64,000 nucleotides of DNA from JAWKTM01 sp041399085 (GCA_041399085.1 JAWKTM010000006.1:62001-126000), one strand, 5' to 3'. Counted from the first letter of the stretch, positions 8,499-18,729 are shown. The notes: generated by a model not told the origin, from the sequence alone. Numbers and translations are program-made.

Positions 8499-11040
8499 TT
8501 ACTTAACCCATTGTGGTGGTGCGGTCTGGAGCGGGCTGTCACCGCAGTCCATCGGTGACTTCTTACCGCATGGTTTCCAGCAGCTATAGCATACGCCCCA
8601 TTCGACAAATTGTGCACGTTGAATAGCGTCATTCGGGTAATAGAACTGTGCTTGCGATTCATATGCGTGTCGCTCGAAACTCTCGCACACCTCACAATTG
8701 GATTTTGCTGGTGCTCGGGGAATTTCCGGAATCGGACCTGAGTATGGCTTTGACGGACACCCGCATTGCCGATTCTTGCGGCCTTTATTCCAAAATTGTG
8801 CTACATGAGTCAGTTCGTGAATCAACAACCCCACCAATTGCCAAAGCTCTACAGTTGAATCCTTAATACATATATGTGCTCGATTGTACTGAACGCCGTT
8901 ATCTCCAGTTTCTACGGGACCTGGAAAGGTGTACGCCTCAAACGGGCAGTCTTTAGAGCAGAAGATATGTGGGGAACAATTGAGTCCTTCTTTCGCTCTC
9001 GCCTTAATAGAAGTAGCCCAATTCGGAGGTGGGGTGGTATTGATCGCGGCAACGAATGCTTCGCAGCTGATCTTACCCTTCCAGTCAAGTTGCTGCATTG
9101 GGTTCGGTAATGTTTGCATGCCAAAATCGTCTCGTCGTTGAATTGGGGACGAATCGGCGTATGCGAGAACATTGACACTGCCTTGCGTAACTCCCAAAGA
9201 GTCGCGCTGCAGCCAAGAGATTGACGGCGCGAAAATACGGTTCCGAACGTGATAGAGATGGACTTGGATGTCGAACAGATGCCCGGCATGGCCAATTGTC
9301 CAGGCGAAAGACGTCGGCCGAAATAGAAACCCCGGGGACAACCATCGTATTGTACCATAGCTGTCGTAGCAATATCGTTCAGCTGCAACTCCGGTCGCAG
9401 TAACGACGAGGCGGACATCGAAATGCGCATCTTGACAAACGTATAGTCGCTCGCGTAACTCTGGAGTCTCGACATCCAGATGTTCCCGAATGGCAAAGTT
9501 ATCAAAAGCGCGCGAGTGCATGACGTACTGATAATCTGGAACTGCGAAATCATCGGTACGTTCCTCGATCACCTGCCATCTATTTGGTTCGGTGTAGAAG
9601 AAGTAGCGGGTTTCGTCGAGAGAACCAGACGAGTAGGTCTTTTTGATGGTGCGGCGTTTGGCGGCGTCGTAGGTGTAGGCGGCCACGTTTTGGGTGCCGC
9701 CTAGGCCATCGGGTTCCTCGATGAGAACGAGGCGGTTCCAGGGGTCGTAGGTGGCGGTGAAGGCGATGGTGGGATCGGCGGGTTTGGGGATCGTGGTCAT
9801 GTTGCCGGCGCGGTCGTAGGCGGGGGTGGCTCAGGATGAGCCGGCGGATTCGGTGATGTCGGCGATCTCGTTCACCTTGTTCGCGGATCGCTGCTGGTTC
9901 AAATCCCAGGTGTTGTCGCCGTCGGCGTCTTCGCGGAAGTTCTTCCAGTTGCCGACCGGATCGAGAGCCCAGTCTTGAGCGAACGTCTTGTTTTGAATGG
10001 CCGTGTTCTGCGATGTGAGTTCGCCGCGGGCCATCGTTTGCAGGCGGTCGATGGCGTCGTAGGTGTACAGCTCGTCAAAGAATTTTCCATATTGATCCTT
10101 TGACACCACGTTCTCGCGCCAGATGCGGTTGCCGTTGCGGTCGTAGCCGTAGCGGATGCGGTCGACATCGACGCTGGTGCCGTAGTTGTGCCAGCGGCAG
10201 TCTTTCACGCGGCCGAAGCGGTCGAGGCCGTGGTAGATGTCGCCGGTGTCGGGATCATTGCCGCCGGCGAGGCCCACCAGCGTGTACTTGATGTCGGGCT
10301 CGGTGTAGTCCACTTCCACGAACGTGCCGAGGCCGAGATAGGTGTAGTCGGCCAGGTGCGTTGACGAAGCATCGTCGTCGATGATCGACGCAATGCGACC
10401 GACGGCATCGGCGGCGGAGTTGGCCGCGCCGTAGTCGTAGCTGATGACTCGGCCGCTGGGATACGTGAGCGACGTCGGGCGGATCGTGTTGTTTGATCCG
10501 TCGGCGTAGCCGTACTGCACTTTGGGCGTGGTCGAAGTATTCACGCTGCCACCGTGAGCTTGATACTCGGTAATGAGCTGACCGAAGTCATTGTAGGCGA
10601 ACAGCACTTCGTTCACCACATCCGCTGCCGACCGTGGCATTGTCCCAACTGGTCAGCTTCTCGCGCAGGCCGCGGATTTCGTAATTGGTGCTGATCCGCC
10701 GCACGGAATCATCGACGCCGCTGCCGACGGTAATCGCGATCTTCCGTGCGCCGGCCGAGGCCGTCATAATTGAACGCTCGCACGGTTTCGTTTTGGTCCT
10801 TGACTTCGATAACTTCGCCTTGGCGGTTGTAATTGAACTCGATGGGTTGGTAGACGCCGTCACTGCCGTTGTCGAGCGGTCAGGCGTCTTGGCTTGTAAG
10901 GTTGCTGTATGCATGCGCTTGTGCGGCGATAGTCCTGAGACAACTCGAAGTTCCTTGAAGGCGGACTGGCAAGTGACTTAAGCATTGCGGCTGCGACCGT
11001 CATCATAATAGACGGTTCGCGATTCAACTCGACTGGCATC
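8499..11040 (-). pseudogene. RHS segment 3 with C-terminal zinc-metallopeptidase-like tip (HELTH)
   Basis: From about 11040 down: fragmentary repeats (EVIEVKDQNETVRAFNYDG, several frames), then a long open stretch 10640-9831 with YGYADGSNNTIRPTSLTYPS, DELYTYDAIDRLQTMARGEL and DLNQQRSANKVNEIADITES. It ends in a single TGA (9831-9833) exactly where the sister copies have Trp. The frame continues through NMTTIPKPADPTIAFTATYD to the RHS core end (RNRIFAPSISWLQRDSLG, NVLAYADSSPI). From about 9120 a new tip domain of about 205 residues begins. It is Cys-rich and holds LLIHELTHVAQFWNKG, a HExxH zinc site, and a downstream acidic candidate ligand in CESFERHAYESQAQFYY. It stops at 8499. The tip itself is undamaged. 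Confidence 0.85.
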
Positions 11041-11076
11041 ATCGCTTGTCATTTACGTCGGCCCCAGCTTCGGACC

Positions 11077-11622
11077 TTAAGTAAGAAAGCACAGAGCAAC
11101 CATCGCGTATCGCTCGCGAAGCGAACCTTTCATCCAGACATTTGAAGCCATTCCTAGCGGCAAATCGTATACATTGCGAAAATCATCGCCCACGACATAC
11201 AGTTTATTCCGCGAAGCCGCACTGCACTCACATCGGGTTCCTGGCATTAGTATCGACCGTTGCGGTGTTAGCACGTCTCCGACGCTTGCCTCAGTGAGAC
11301 AGCGGCCACCGTCAACAATCACAACAACCACGTTCAAGTGAGGATCAACATAAAGAACGTTGCTTGCCCCATCGGTTTGAGCTGGTATATTTTGCCATCT
11401 AGGAAACGGGATTTCTGATGTCGGCCGAAATTCAGAGTGAAACATCGGACGCGGCGGAATCCCCCAGATCAACGAATGAACCCATTGATCTGCTCCAAGT
11501 ATGTAAATCATTAAACGCAGAGCTAGCATAGCGATAGCAATAATTGCTACTCGCTTTAGACATGACCGAACTGCCTGATTGGCACGCAATACGCCTGTTG
11601 TCTTTATTTCGTAGTCGCGCAT
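11077..11622 (-). CDS. Predicted single-span membrane protein, candidate partner of tip 2
   Basis: 181 residues. One hydrophobic segment (residues about 25-45, VAIIAIAMLALRLMIYILG) is followed by a soluble domain of about 135 residues (NVLYVDPHLNVVVVIVDGGR, LTPQRSILMPGTRCECSAAS). I recognise no family. It lies directly after the RHS tip that ends at about 11651 and before RHS segment 3, the slot held by lipoproteins or signal-peptide proteins in the other modules. A role as immunity protein is inferred from position. The start is the first ATG at 11622; no strong ribosome site is visible. Confidence 0.6.
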   Translation of the reverse strand: MRDYEIKTTGVLRANQAVRSCLKRVAIIAIAMLALRLMIYILGADQWVHSLIWGIPPRPMFHSEFRPTSEIPFPRWQNIPAQTDGASNVLYVDPHLNVVVVIVDGGRCLTEASVGDVLTPQRSILMPGTRCECSAASRNKLYVVGDDFRNVYDLPLGMASNVWMKGSLRERYAMVALCFLT

Positions 11623-12095
11623 TTAACACTGCCCCCGTTAGCGAATTCAACTATTCGGGCTTTGACCCGCTAACGCTAACACGAATAGTCGTTCCTCCCC
11701 AACCATCTCTCCCGACTCGTGCGTTCAGTAGTCCGCGATACCGAGTTCTGCACGGGTGACAGAAACGCTCGCGTGGAACCGAACCATTTGTAGTTCGCTG
11801 CGCTCCAACTGAAATCGCCATACCACTCAGCAACCCGTCCAATCCATCCGAGAAAAAATCCCGGCACCACGACTGCGGTAGTTTGGCGAGCATAAGCTCT
11901 TCTCATTGAAATTCCGATGGCCATACAATACGGTGCGATATGTCATGACAAATAAAAGTGCCGTTGGCAATCCCCAAACCGACGGCTGTTGAAAGTAGTT
12001 GTAGCAGATTCTGTTTGCAGTTCCCCAGAGCCAGTAATTTACTTCAGCCCCCCAGTAGCAACGGCCTGCCACAGTCACCGATCCGAGGCAGACAC

Positions 12096-13484
12096 TAGTG
12101 CCGCGAATTCCGATTGATGCTTCATGAAGCCAGGACTCCACCTATTTACACAAGACGGCTCCGTCGCACGTCCAGCGGTACGGTCTCGCCATTGATTGAT
12201 TGTAGTAGTCAATGAAGCGCAAGATGCGATCCTGCAAGTCATCCAATGAATGGAAAGATCCGAATCGCGTCAGCTTTCGGCGAAGTGTTCCGAACCAGAT
12301 TTCAATTTGGTTCAGCCAACTGCAATGCTTCGGAGTATAGAGGAAGTGGATGCGATGGTTCTGGTCACTGAGAAAGGCTTGGCGTGATGCCAACGACTTC
12401 AACACGCCAGTTCGGCCTTTGACCCCAAGGTCGGTTTCCAATTCGCATGAGGCGGCAACGTATCGAACCATCGATTCGCTGGCATGCGTGTTTAAATTGT
12501 CGGTTATCAAACGCCAAGTCGCGGTCGGGTCGGTCGACACCAACCCGTCGATGTTCTCAAGAAAATCTTCTTCAGTCCGAGTGTGGCGAATTAGGGGTGA
12601 TAGGATTTGACCAGTGGCAATATGAAGGTTACCAAATAGACCGAGCGTACCATGTCGAATGTACTCATACTCGCGGCGCGCGATGCGACCACGGGCCGGT
12701 AGCAAGTCGACTGCGATTCTTTGAAGAGCTTGAATCCCAGTCTGCTCATCGATCGAAACGGTATGAAGACCTTGCCGTTGGTATGAGGCGATCGCGTCGC
12801 GATAGGCCTGGCAGACGCCAAGAACTTGAGCGTTCCAGGATTCGCGGTCATCGATTTTGGGGAACAGCCAATACTTGTTTCGATGTGGTTGAACATCGGC
12901 CCGATTTTAAAAAAGTCCGCACATGGGATACGGAAATCGATTCGACAACGCCTCGCTTGATGGCTTCGTCGGCAACCTCACGAGCAGTAAACCGTGAGAT
13001 CGGACGTTGCGACTCGGCATCAGGATTCTCGCAAGCGATCGACACGATCGCTGCTTGCTGTTCCGTACTAAACCGTGAAGCTTTACCGCTTCGAGGCCGA
13101 TCGGCAAACAACTGCTCGATCTGCTTCTTCAATTCTCCCAGCGATTCCGTGCATTCTACCGAAATCAACCGCTGCCAGTCGTCCCGCCATCGCTTTCGCC
13201 ACACACTGACTTGCTGTGGGTTCAGCTCGACCAGTTCGCCAATCTCCTCATTGTTGAGACGCTTAAACGCCAACAATACAATTTTGGCACGCTGCACCAA
13301 CCGCACCGATGCGGTGCGTGAAGCGACGATCTTCTCGAGCAACTCGTATTGGCGTTCGGTCACTTCGATTCTGGCAGCCTTCCCTGGCACGGCGACACTC
13401 CTTACAAATGGTGGCTTGGATGATTCGGGAAGAATAGCAGCAAAGCCAGTTTTCAATCAACACCATTTTAAGGTCGCGGCACTA
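12096..13484 (-). mobile_element. IS630-family insertion sequence, TA target duplication
   Basis: Element 12098-13482 (1385 bp). Both ends read GTGCCGCGA inward as perfect 9-bp inverted repeats and both are flanked by TA (12096-12097, 13483-13484), the IS630/Tc1 target rule. Deleting the element plus one TA rejoins the RHS tip frame as NQECGTSVCLGS, which fixes the ends independently. It carries a single transposase gene on the minus strand with one frameshift. Confidence 0.9.
12142..13390 (-). pseudogene. IS630-family transposase, one frameshift
   Basis: GTG at 13388-13390 with AAGGAG 6-7 nt upstream. The N-terminal helix-turn-helix region is RLNNEEIGELVELNPQQVSV with WRKRW. The frame breaks near 12899 in ACTTTTTTAAAATCGGG. 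Removing one A gives FLNRADVQPHRNKYWLF, the usual IS630 sequence, and the frame then runs to 12142. DDE-region motifs visible: HTVSIDEQTGIQAL (first Asp), WRLITDNLNTHAS (second Asp), HFLYTPKHCSWLNQIEIWFG (Glu in the last block). Restored length is about 415 residues. A TTTTTTA heptamer is present at the break, but a -1 slip there gives the wrong frame. Confidence 0.88.
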
Positions 13485-14174
13485 GTGCCGCATTCTTGAT
13501 TGGTAAAAGTCTCAGCACCATAGCCAGCTAACGCAAGCTCATTCACGTCCCAGCCATCGGCGTTTATCATGAGACGAGCACATTTGCTGCTTCTCAATCA
13601 GTGATAGTAGCGAAAACTTGTATGCAATCGCCACTCTTAGACTCTTAAGTGACGCGGTAATATCCTCGCCGCATGTGGACACCGGGCACGACACCGTGCC
13701 TGTCGGATCAGGAAAAACGTTGGCCGCGATCGTGTGAAACTGTAAAAGCTTGAGTGGCCGTAATCGTCCAATGCAGGATCCCGCCGTGTGAATGCGCCCA
13801 TCGGGGAAAGAATAGTACCTATAACGCATTAAGATAAGGTGAGACTCCTTATCAGTACGGGAACCACTAAAGATGGTAATCCCAGTCGTACTCTGGATTA
13901 TCAACTTTACGATAAGCAGGGCTCGCGGCAGTCATTTTCCGTATGGCGTAACCTGTATGTGCTCAAGTACCTGTCCATCCGCGTCGCAGAGAGACGTTAT
14001 GTTCCACTGTCTATCACGCAGTGAGTATAGGCGTTCGTCGAGAGTACCGTTGGCCGTTTCGCTGTTATTCCATTCGCGGAGGATGAGGTGATCGATGTAG
14101 CGGGGCCCCAGATGAATGGCGGTCGGCGTAGGTGGAAGAATCAATGCGTTCTTCGATGGCTTGCCATTGGGAAG

Positions 14175-14716
14175 TAATAGAGGTGCCGGACCGTCGAGTC
14201 GACTGTCTTGGTCGTGCGGCGATGGAGGCCGTCGTAGGAATATTCGGCGACGGTCGAGATGCCGGCTTCGACTTTGACCATCCGGTTCCAGGCGTCGTAG
14301 GTGCAGGTGAAGCTGGCGGTGGGATTTTCGGGCTGCGGCATGAGGGTCATGTTGCCATTTTTGTCGTAGACGGGTGTGACCCAAGAGAAGCCGGTGGACT
14401 CGGTGATGTCGGTGATTTCGTTCACCGTGTTGGCCGAACGCTGTTGGTTGAGGTCGGTTGTGCCGTCGGTTTTTTGCACGTAGCCGGACCAGTTGCCCAG
14501 CGCGTCGAGCGTCCAGTCTTCTTCCTTGGCTGGCGTGCCGGCGATGGCTGTGTGAGAAGAGTTCAGCTCGCCGCGGTCGAAGGTTTTCAGGCGGTGCAGG
14601 CCGTCGTAGGTGTACAGCTCGTCCAGGTAGACGGGCGTGGTCTGCGCCTTGCTGACCGTGTTCTCTTTCCAGATGCGGTTGCTGGCGCGGTCGTAGCCGT
14701 ATTTGAAGCGGTCGAC
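14175..14716 (-). repeat. Long direct repeat, copy A (RHS DNA)
   Basis: About 540 bp nearly identical to 16758-17292, with 2583 bp between the left ends. It covers the YD-repeat block from DRFKYGYDRAS to the VRHLYY region. The two copies differ mainly by small indels and a handful of substitutions. Near-identity of RHS cores next to unrelated tips is what recombination-driven tip exchange leaves behind. Confidence 0.85.
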
Positions 14717-14769
14717 GGCTTGGCATGCGCCGTAGTCGACCCAGCGTTGGTCGCCGCTTGTCGTTTGCA

Positions 14770-15597
14770 TTACGGAAGTTGCCCGCGCCAGGCTCCTCGT
14801 TGAATTACCCATGACAACGTTACGCTCACGTCTATTTCTCGACGTTCACTTGGAATAAGACACCTTAGCGTTGAGCACAGTTCCTTATACGTCTTAGTAT
14901 CCTGGGCATACACGGGGGGGAGCTTTGCGAGAAACGCCTCAAAAGAATAATCGCCCATCGGCAATTCGATAAACCTGCCTTCGTCAAAATACCAGTATGT
15001 CTGCAGACGCTGCATCTGTGGCAACTCCGAACCAAACACACATCGATAGTCTGATGCGACCACGGCAATGGAGCTAATTACATTAGACGAAGGTGGCATG
15101 CGGTTTGCGACCACGGATTCTGGCGATGTTCCTTGTCGCTGAATCGCGTTAATCGAAGTCAAGAGATCCTCGTACTCCTCTGCGCCAACGCGCCCGATCC
15201 AAAATGTCTTATCCCCCTGCTCTGTTTCAGTCGCCCAAACAATGGACCGGTCACGCCAGATCGCAATATCTGGTGGAGTTGGCTCAATTGGTACTGACAT
15301 GTTGCCGTTTCGTGCCTGCGGCTGGCGAATGGGCACGCCTTCGGGATAGCTAAGCAGATTAAACTCCAAGCCTCCAAATTCCTCGCGCGCGCAAACCAGC
15401 GCAATACCTGGGCCGTCCAAATACGGCATCAGAAACGCAACGTCGGCTGCGTCGCGCGTCTGAGCCGAAGAGTGTCGGCCGCTCGTCTTTACCGATACAT
15501 CATGTTGGCCGCAGCCTACCAGCATCAGGCAGCCAATCACCATCATGTTTGCAACGGAAGGCCAGAACTGAACAACTCCGCGACCCTCAACAGCCAT
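14770..15597 (-). CDS. Predicted lipoprotein, candidate partner of tip 1
   Basis: Starting at ATG 15595-15597 the product has about 275 residues and opens with a signal sequence closing in the lipobox GCLMLVGC (GQHDVSVKTS follows). The rest is soluble, with no family I recognise (EEFGGLEFNLLSYPEGVPIR, WYFDEGRFIELPMGDYSFEA). The frame is open further upstream to 15747, but that part overlaps the end of the RHS tip and would bury the signal sequence. It sits between RHS segment 1 with its HETTH tip and the truncated start of segment 2. A lipid-anchored partner after a peptidase-like toxin would fit an immunity protein; this is inference. Confidence 0.68.
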   Translation of the reverse strand: MAVEGRGVVQFWPSVANMMVIGCLMLVGCGQHDVSVKTSGRHSSAQTRDAADVAFLMPYLDGPGIALVCAREEFGGLEFNLLSYPEGVPIRQPQARNGNMSVPIEPTPPDIAIWRDRSIVWATETEQGDKTFWIGRVGAEEYEDLLTSINAIQRQGTSPESVVANRMPPSSNVISSIAVVASDYRCVFGSELPQMQRLQTYWYFDEGRFIELPMGDYSFEAFLAKLPPVYAQDTKTYKELCSTLRCLIPSERREIDVSVTLSWVIQRGAWRGQLP

Positions 15598-15637
15598 GAA
15601 TCGTTGTCGATCTAGGTTATTTCCACATACAGTTCTT

Positions 15638-17725
15638 TCAGCGTTGCTGCTCGGGGCGAAATCGTTCCGGGCATCCGAACAACAGGCTCCGAGATGCCTT
15701 CGTAATTGCAATATTGACATCTCTAAGGCACGCCGCCGCACCTCCACATTCTAACTTATCTTGCAGGCACTTCAGTTCTTCTTTCCATGCCTCGCATTCC
15801 GCCAACCGATTCCCGTCTCGGCCACCGTACCCCGGACGCACGTGTGGTTTTGTCCAGCGGGCAGTCCGGCTGCAGTGGTTCGTCAGAGACACAAACGATG
15901 TGGCATCTTACGTGTGTCGTTTCATGTGCGATGACGCAAAGCCGGATGATCTGTAAAGCGCGTGGGTTAATCCCCGCTCGAAAGCGATCATCGTTGACGA
16001 TGTTTCGATCGTAGATAAAATCAACGGCTGCTTCTCGCAGCACACTGTGATGCCCCAAACACCACGTTTCCGTGCCGTTACCTCTTGGCAACATTGTTTG
16101 TGTGTCGCTGTTGCATGTCCGCCACCCGGAACCACCGGTAAACCGGTGTCTTCGCCTGTAGGCACCGTCCCGATACAGTGGAGAAAACACTCATGTCGTA
16201 ATAGCTCGCCAAAAGGCAATGTTGGCGAAATGTCCATGCTTCGATACGCGAAATGAGGTCGGCATCAGTAGCCAATCAGCTAGTCCGAGTGGATCAGCCG
16301 TGTCAATTGGAGAACTGCTGCCGTATTCTATTAGCGAAAACTGCAACGAGTGATATCCAATGGGGTCTCGCGAAAGCCAAATTCCAACAACGGAGTGGTA
16401 GCGCCGGTTGCGCGGTGTATAACGCCGAGCCTGAATCCCAGTAATACCCAGCAAACAGCCGATTCCAGTCGTAGCTCGATCCGGTTCGGCTGCCGAAATC
16501 CCTGTCCGGACGGTCGGCGTTCCGTAGGCGTCGTAAAGGTATCGTTCAACGGCATCTCCAGCGACGTCGGCAAGCGGTGACGTTCCAGTTGGCGTCTTGG
16601 AGTGCGTAGAGGCGTTCGTCGAGTGTGCCGTTGGGAGGAACGCTGGTGTCACGGTCGCGGAGGATCAGGTGGTCGATGTAGAGCGGGCCCCAGATGAATT
16701 GGCGATCGGGCGAAGTGGATGTGTCGAGACGTTCTTCGACGGCTTGCCCGGCTGGTGTAATAGAGGTGCCGGACCGTCGAGTCGACTGTCTTGGTCGTGC
16801 GGCGATGGAGGCCGTCGTAGGAATATTCGGCGACGGTCGAGATGCCGGCTTCGACTTTGACCATCCGGTTCCAGGCGTCGTAGGTGCAGGTGAAGCTGGC
16901 GGTGGGATTTTCGGGCTGCGGCATAGAGGTCATGTTGCCATTTTGTCGTAGACGGGTGTGACCCAAGAGAAGCCGGTGGACTCGGTGATGTCGGTGATTT
17001 CGTTCACCGCATTCGCCGAACGCTGTTGATTGAGGTCGGTGGCGCGGCGGTCTTCTGCATAGCCCGACCAATTGCCGAGGGCGTCGAGCGTCCATCTTCT
17101 TCCTTGGCTGGCGTGCCGGCGATGGCTGTGTGAGAAGAGTTCAGCTCGCCGCGGTCGAAGGTTTTCAGGCGGTGCAGGCCGTCGTAGGTGTACAGCTCGT
17201 CCAGGTAGACGGGCGTGGTTTGGGCCTTGCTGACGGTGTTTTCTTTCCAGATCCGGTTGCTGGCGCGGTCGTAGCCGTATTTGAAACGGTCGACGTCGGT
17301 GCTGGTGTTGTAATTCAGCCAGCGATGATCGACGACGCGGTCGAACCGGTCGAAGCCAGCATATGTGCCGCTGGTGCCGCCGAACAGATCGAGCCGAATC
17401 TGCGGCTCTTGGTAATCTTCGATGACCACGGTGCCGAGTCCGGTATGTGTAGAGGCTAAGACATCGCCGGGCGAGCCATGTCGTCGTCTTGAATTGCATC
17501 GAGACTATTGAGACTGTCCGCCGCGATACGATGTGCCGTAGGTGTAGTGTACCAACCGGCCATTCGGATAGCGAAGCGACGTTTGCCGCAGGCCTTTAGT
17601 AAACTCACCATCGATTGCCGTTTCATCATAGTTGTGGCCGACGTAGAGCGTGCCGGCGTCCTTGGTGCCGTCGTGCTCTGTGTATTACTTGACGAGTTTG
17701 CCGGCGGCACGTGCTGAGATTAGGC
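15638..17725 (-). pseudogene. RHS segment 1 with C-terminal zinc-metallopeptidase-like tip (HETTH)
   Basis: First segment in reading order. Repeats run from about 17720 (NYDETAIDGEFTKGLRQTSL) through 17429-17004 (one open frame) to about 16750, with single-base losses near 17095 and 16941 when compared with the sister copy at 14.3-14.7 kb. The core end is RRYHSVVGIWLSRDPIGYHS with IDTADPLG near 16300. The tip changes frame at about 16260 and again near 15850. It contains LCVIAHETTHVRCH (HExxH zinc site), then, in the next frame, AECEAWKEELKCLQDKLECG, whose Glu-rich start could supply the third ligand. The tip ends at 15638. A peptidase toxin is inferred, not shown. Confidence 0.78.
16758..17292 (-). 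repeat. Long direct repeat, copy B (RHS DNA)
   Basis: Partner of 14175-14716. A third, more diverged relative of part of this block is at about 4378-4700 in RHS segment 4. Confidence 0.85.
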
Positions 17726-18021
17726 GTCTTGGACATCCTCGGTGACCGCCAATGGGCTATCGCAGTCGAAAATGTGACGCGGGTCGTTGGGATTCGCATT
17801 AGGAAGAAATAGAAACGCGGAGAAGCGGAGTACGCAGAGGCGATGATAGGGCTCCGCGTTCTCCGTGGATCCGCGAGTCCGTCTCTTCTAAGCGAATGGT
17901 CGCGATTGGTTTGGGAGAATCGGGTTGGGTAACGTCCCATAGTGGCCTCGTCCGAAAGGAGCGCGGGGCGTTGCCCGCGCGGTTAAACGAGGATTCGGAA
18001 GGTTGTTGGTGATCCGCAAGT
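17726..18021. other. Intergenic stretch with a dispersed repeat at the edge of the RHS array
   Basis: No gene seen. 17960-17989 holds AGCGCGGGGCGTTGCCCGCG then CGGTTAAAC, found again, slightly changed, at 51193-51222 and in part near 51252. Another piece (about 17814-17885) is a run of CGCGGAG/TCCGCG words. No RHS start codon or promoter is recognisable, so the array appears to lack its original 5' part. Confidence 0.5.
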
Positions 18022-18558
18022 TTATGGCAGCGGCTGAGGCGGGGTGATGCGTTCCACGGTGCCGAATAGGTGCCCGGTGGCGTTGCCGTGGGTCCACGTT
18101 CCCGCGTACTTGCCGTCGTGAATGACGACGCGGGAATCGAACGTGCCCAAGCCTGGAATCGTAAAATTAGTGAGCGTGATGACGGGCGTGTCTCCGGCCC
18201 ATTTCACTTCCAAGGGCAATGGCAGCGACACATCTTTGTCGCCGTAGCGAATCCGAGCTTTGAACATCCAGAAGTCGCCTTGAGGCAGTTTCTTGACGCT
18301 CTCGATCAAATACTCTTCGCGTTTGGGCGGCGCGTCCTCGCGGCCGCGCACGGTGAACACGCCCGCCAAACGCACGTTCTCCATCGCGCCGGTGAACTTG
18401 CGGTACAGTTCTTCCTGGGGCGGAACCGGAGCGGCTTCGAAGCCGTCCGTCGCGGTCTTGACTGGCGCCGGTTGGGGATCGGGCGGCGGCGCGACTTGGG
18501 CTCGCCCGACAACGGGCATGGTCAACAATGCGAACAGAAGTGCGAGGGAAATACGCAT
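18022..18558 (-). CDS. Secreted protein of unknown function
   Basis: 178 residues with a signal peptide (MRISLALLFALLTMPVVGRA, cleavage likely after AQA-like VGRAQ). It is followed by a Pro-rich linker (PPPDPQPAPVK) and a compact domain with EELYRKFTGAMENVRLAGVF and YAGTWTHGNATGHLFGTVER. The ATG at 18556-18558 is chosen over a longer frame because AAGGAGCT precedes it and the signal peptide starts there. The look is that of a conserved planctomycete periplasmic protein; I cannot name a function. Confidence 0.78.
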   Translation of the reverse strand: MRISLALLFALLTMPVVGRAQVAPPPDPQPAPVKTATDGFEAAPVPPQEELYRKFTGAMENVRLAGVFTVRGREDAPPKREEYLIESVKKLPQGDFWMFKARIRYGDKDVSLPLPLEVKWAGDTPVITLTNFTIPGLGTFDSRVVIHDGKYAGTWTHGNATGHLFGTVERITPPQPLP

Positions 18559-18729
18559 CGAAAGCTCCTTTGGCTGAGCGGGGATGATCGGAAGGCCGCT
18601 GGTGCGACGTCGACGATTAGCATTGCCCAACGCCCGCGACGCATCAATACCAGCGCCTTGGATCGTCGCAAAAGACGCGCCTGACGTTCAGCAAGGAGGT
18701 TGCACGGTGCAGGTTGCAGTACGTGAGTT

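Larger units (their letters stand above)
11651..14769 (-). pseudogene. RHS segment 2 with an unassigned Cys/Trp-rich tip, interrupted by IS630
   Basis: Begins abruptly inside a repeat (VDRFKYGYDRASNRIW) right after the lipoprotein stop at 14770. Continues well to about 14165 (LNQQRSANTVNEITDITEST, PTASFTCTYDAWNRMVKVEA), then shifts frame twice. The RHS core end is RYRYYSFPDGRIHTAG to FPDPTGT near 13700. The tip then reads MINADGWDVNELALAGYGAE and TFTNQECG, is interrupted by IS630 (12098-13482), and resumes SVCLGSVTVAGRCYWGAEVN, YWLWGTANRICYNYF to about 11827, with a frame change towards 11651. Without the IS and one TA the tip is continuous across the insertion point. I cannot place this tip in a known toxin family. 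Confidence 0.78.

Noticed and set aside
12885..12910. Programmed -1 frameshifting in the IS630 transposase at TTTTTTA
   Set aside because: A -1 slip leads to the frame GPMFNHIETS, not to the conserved RADVQPHRNKYW frame; a one-base insertion in the A-run fits better.
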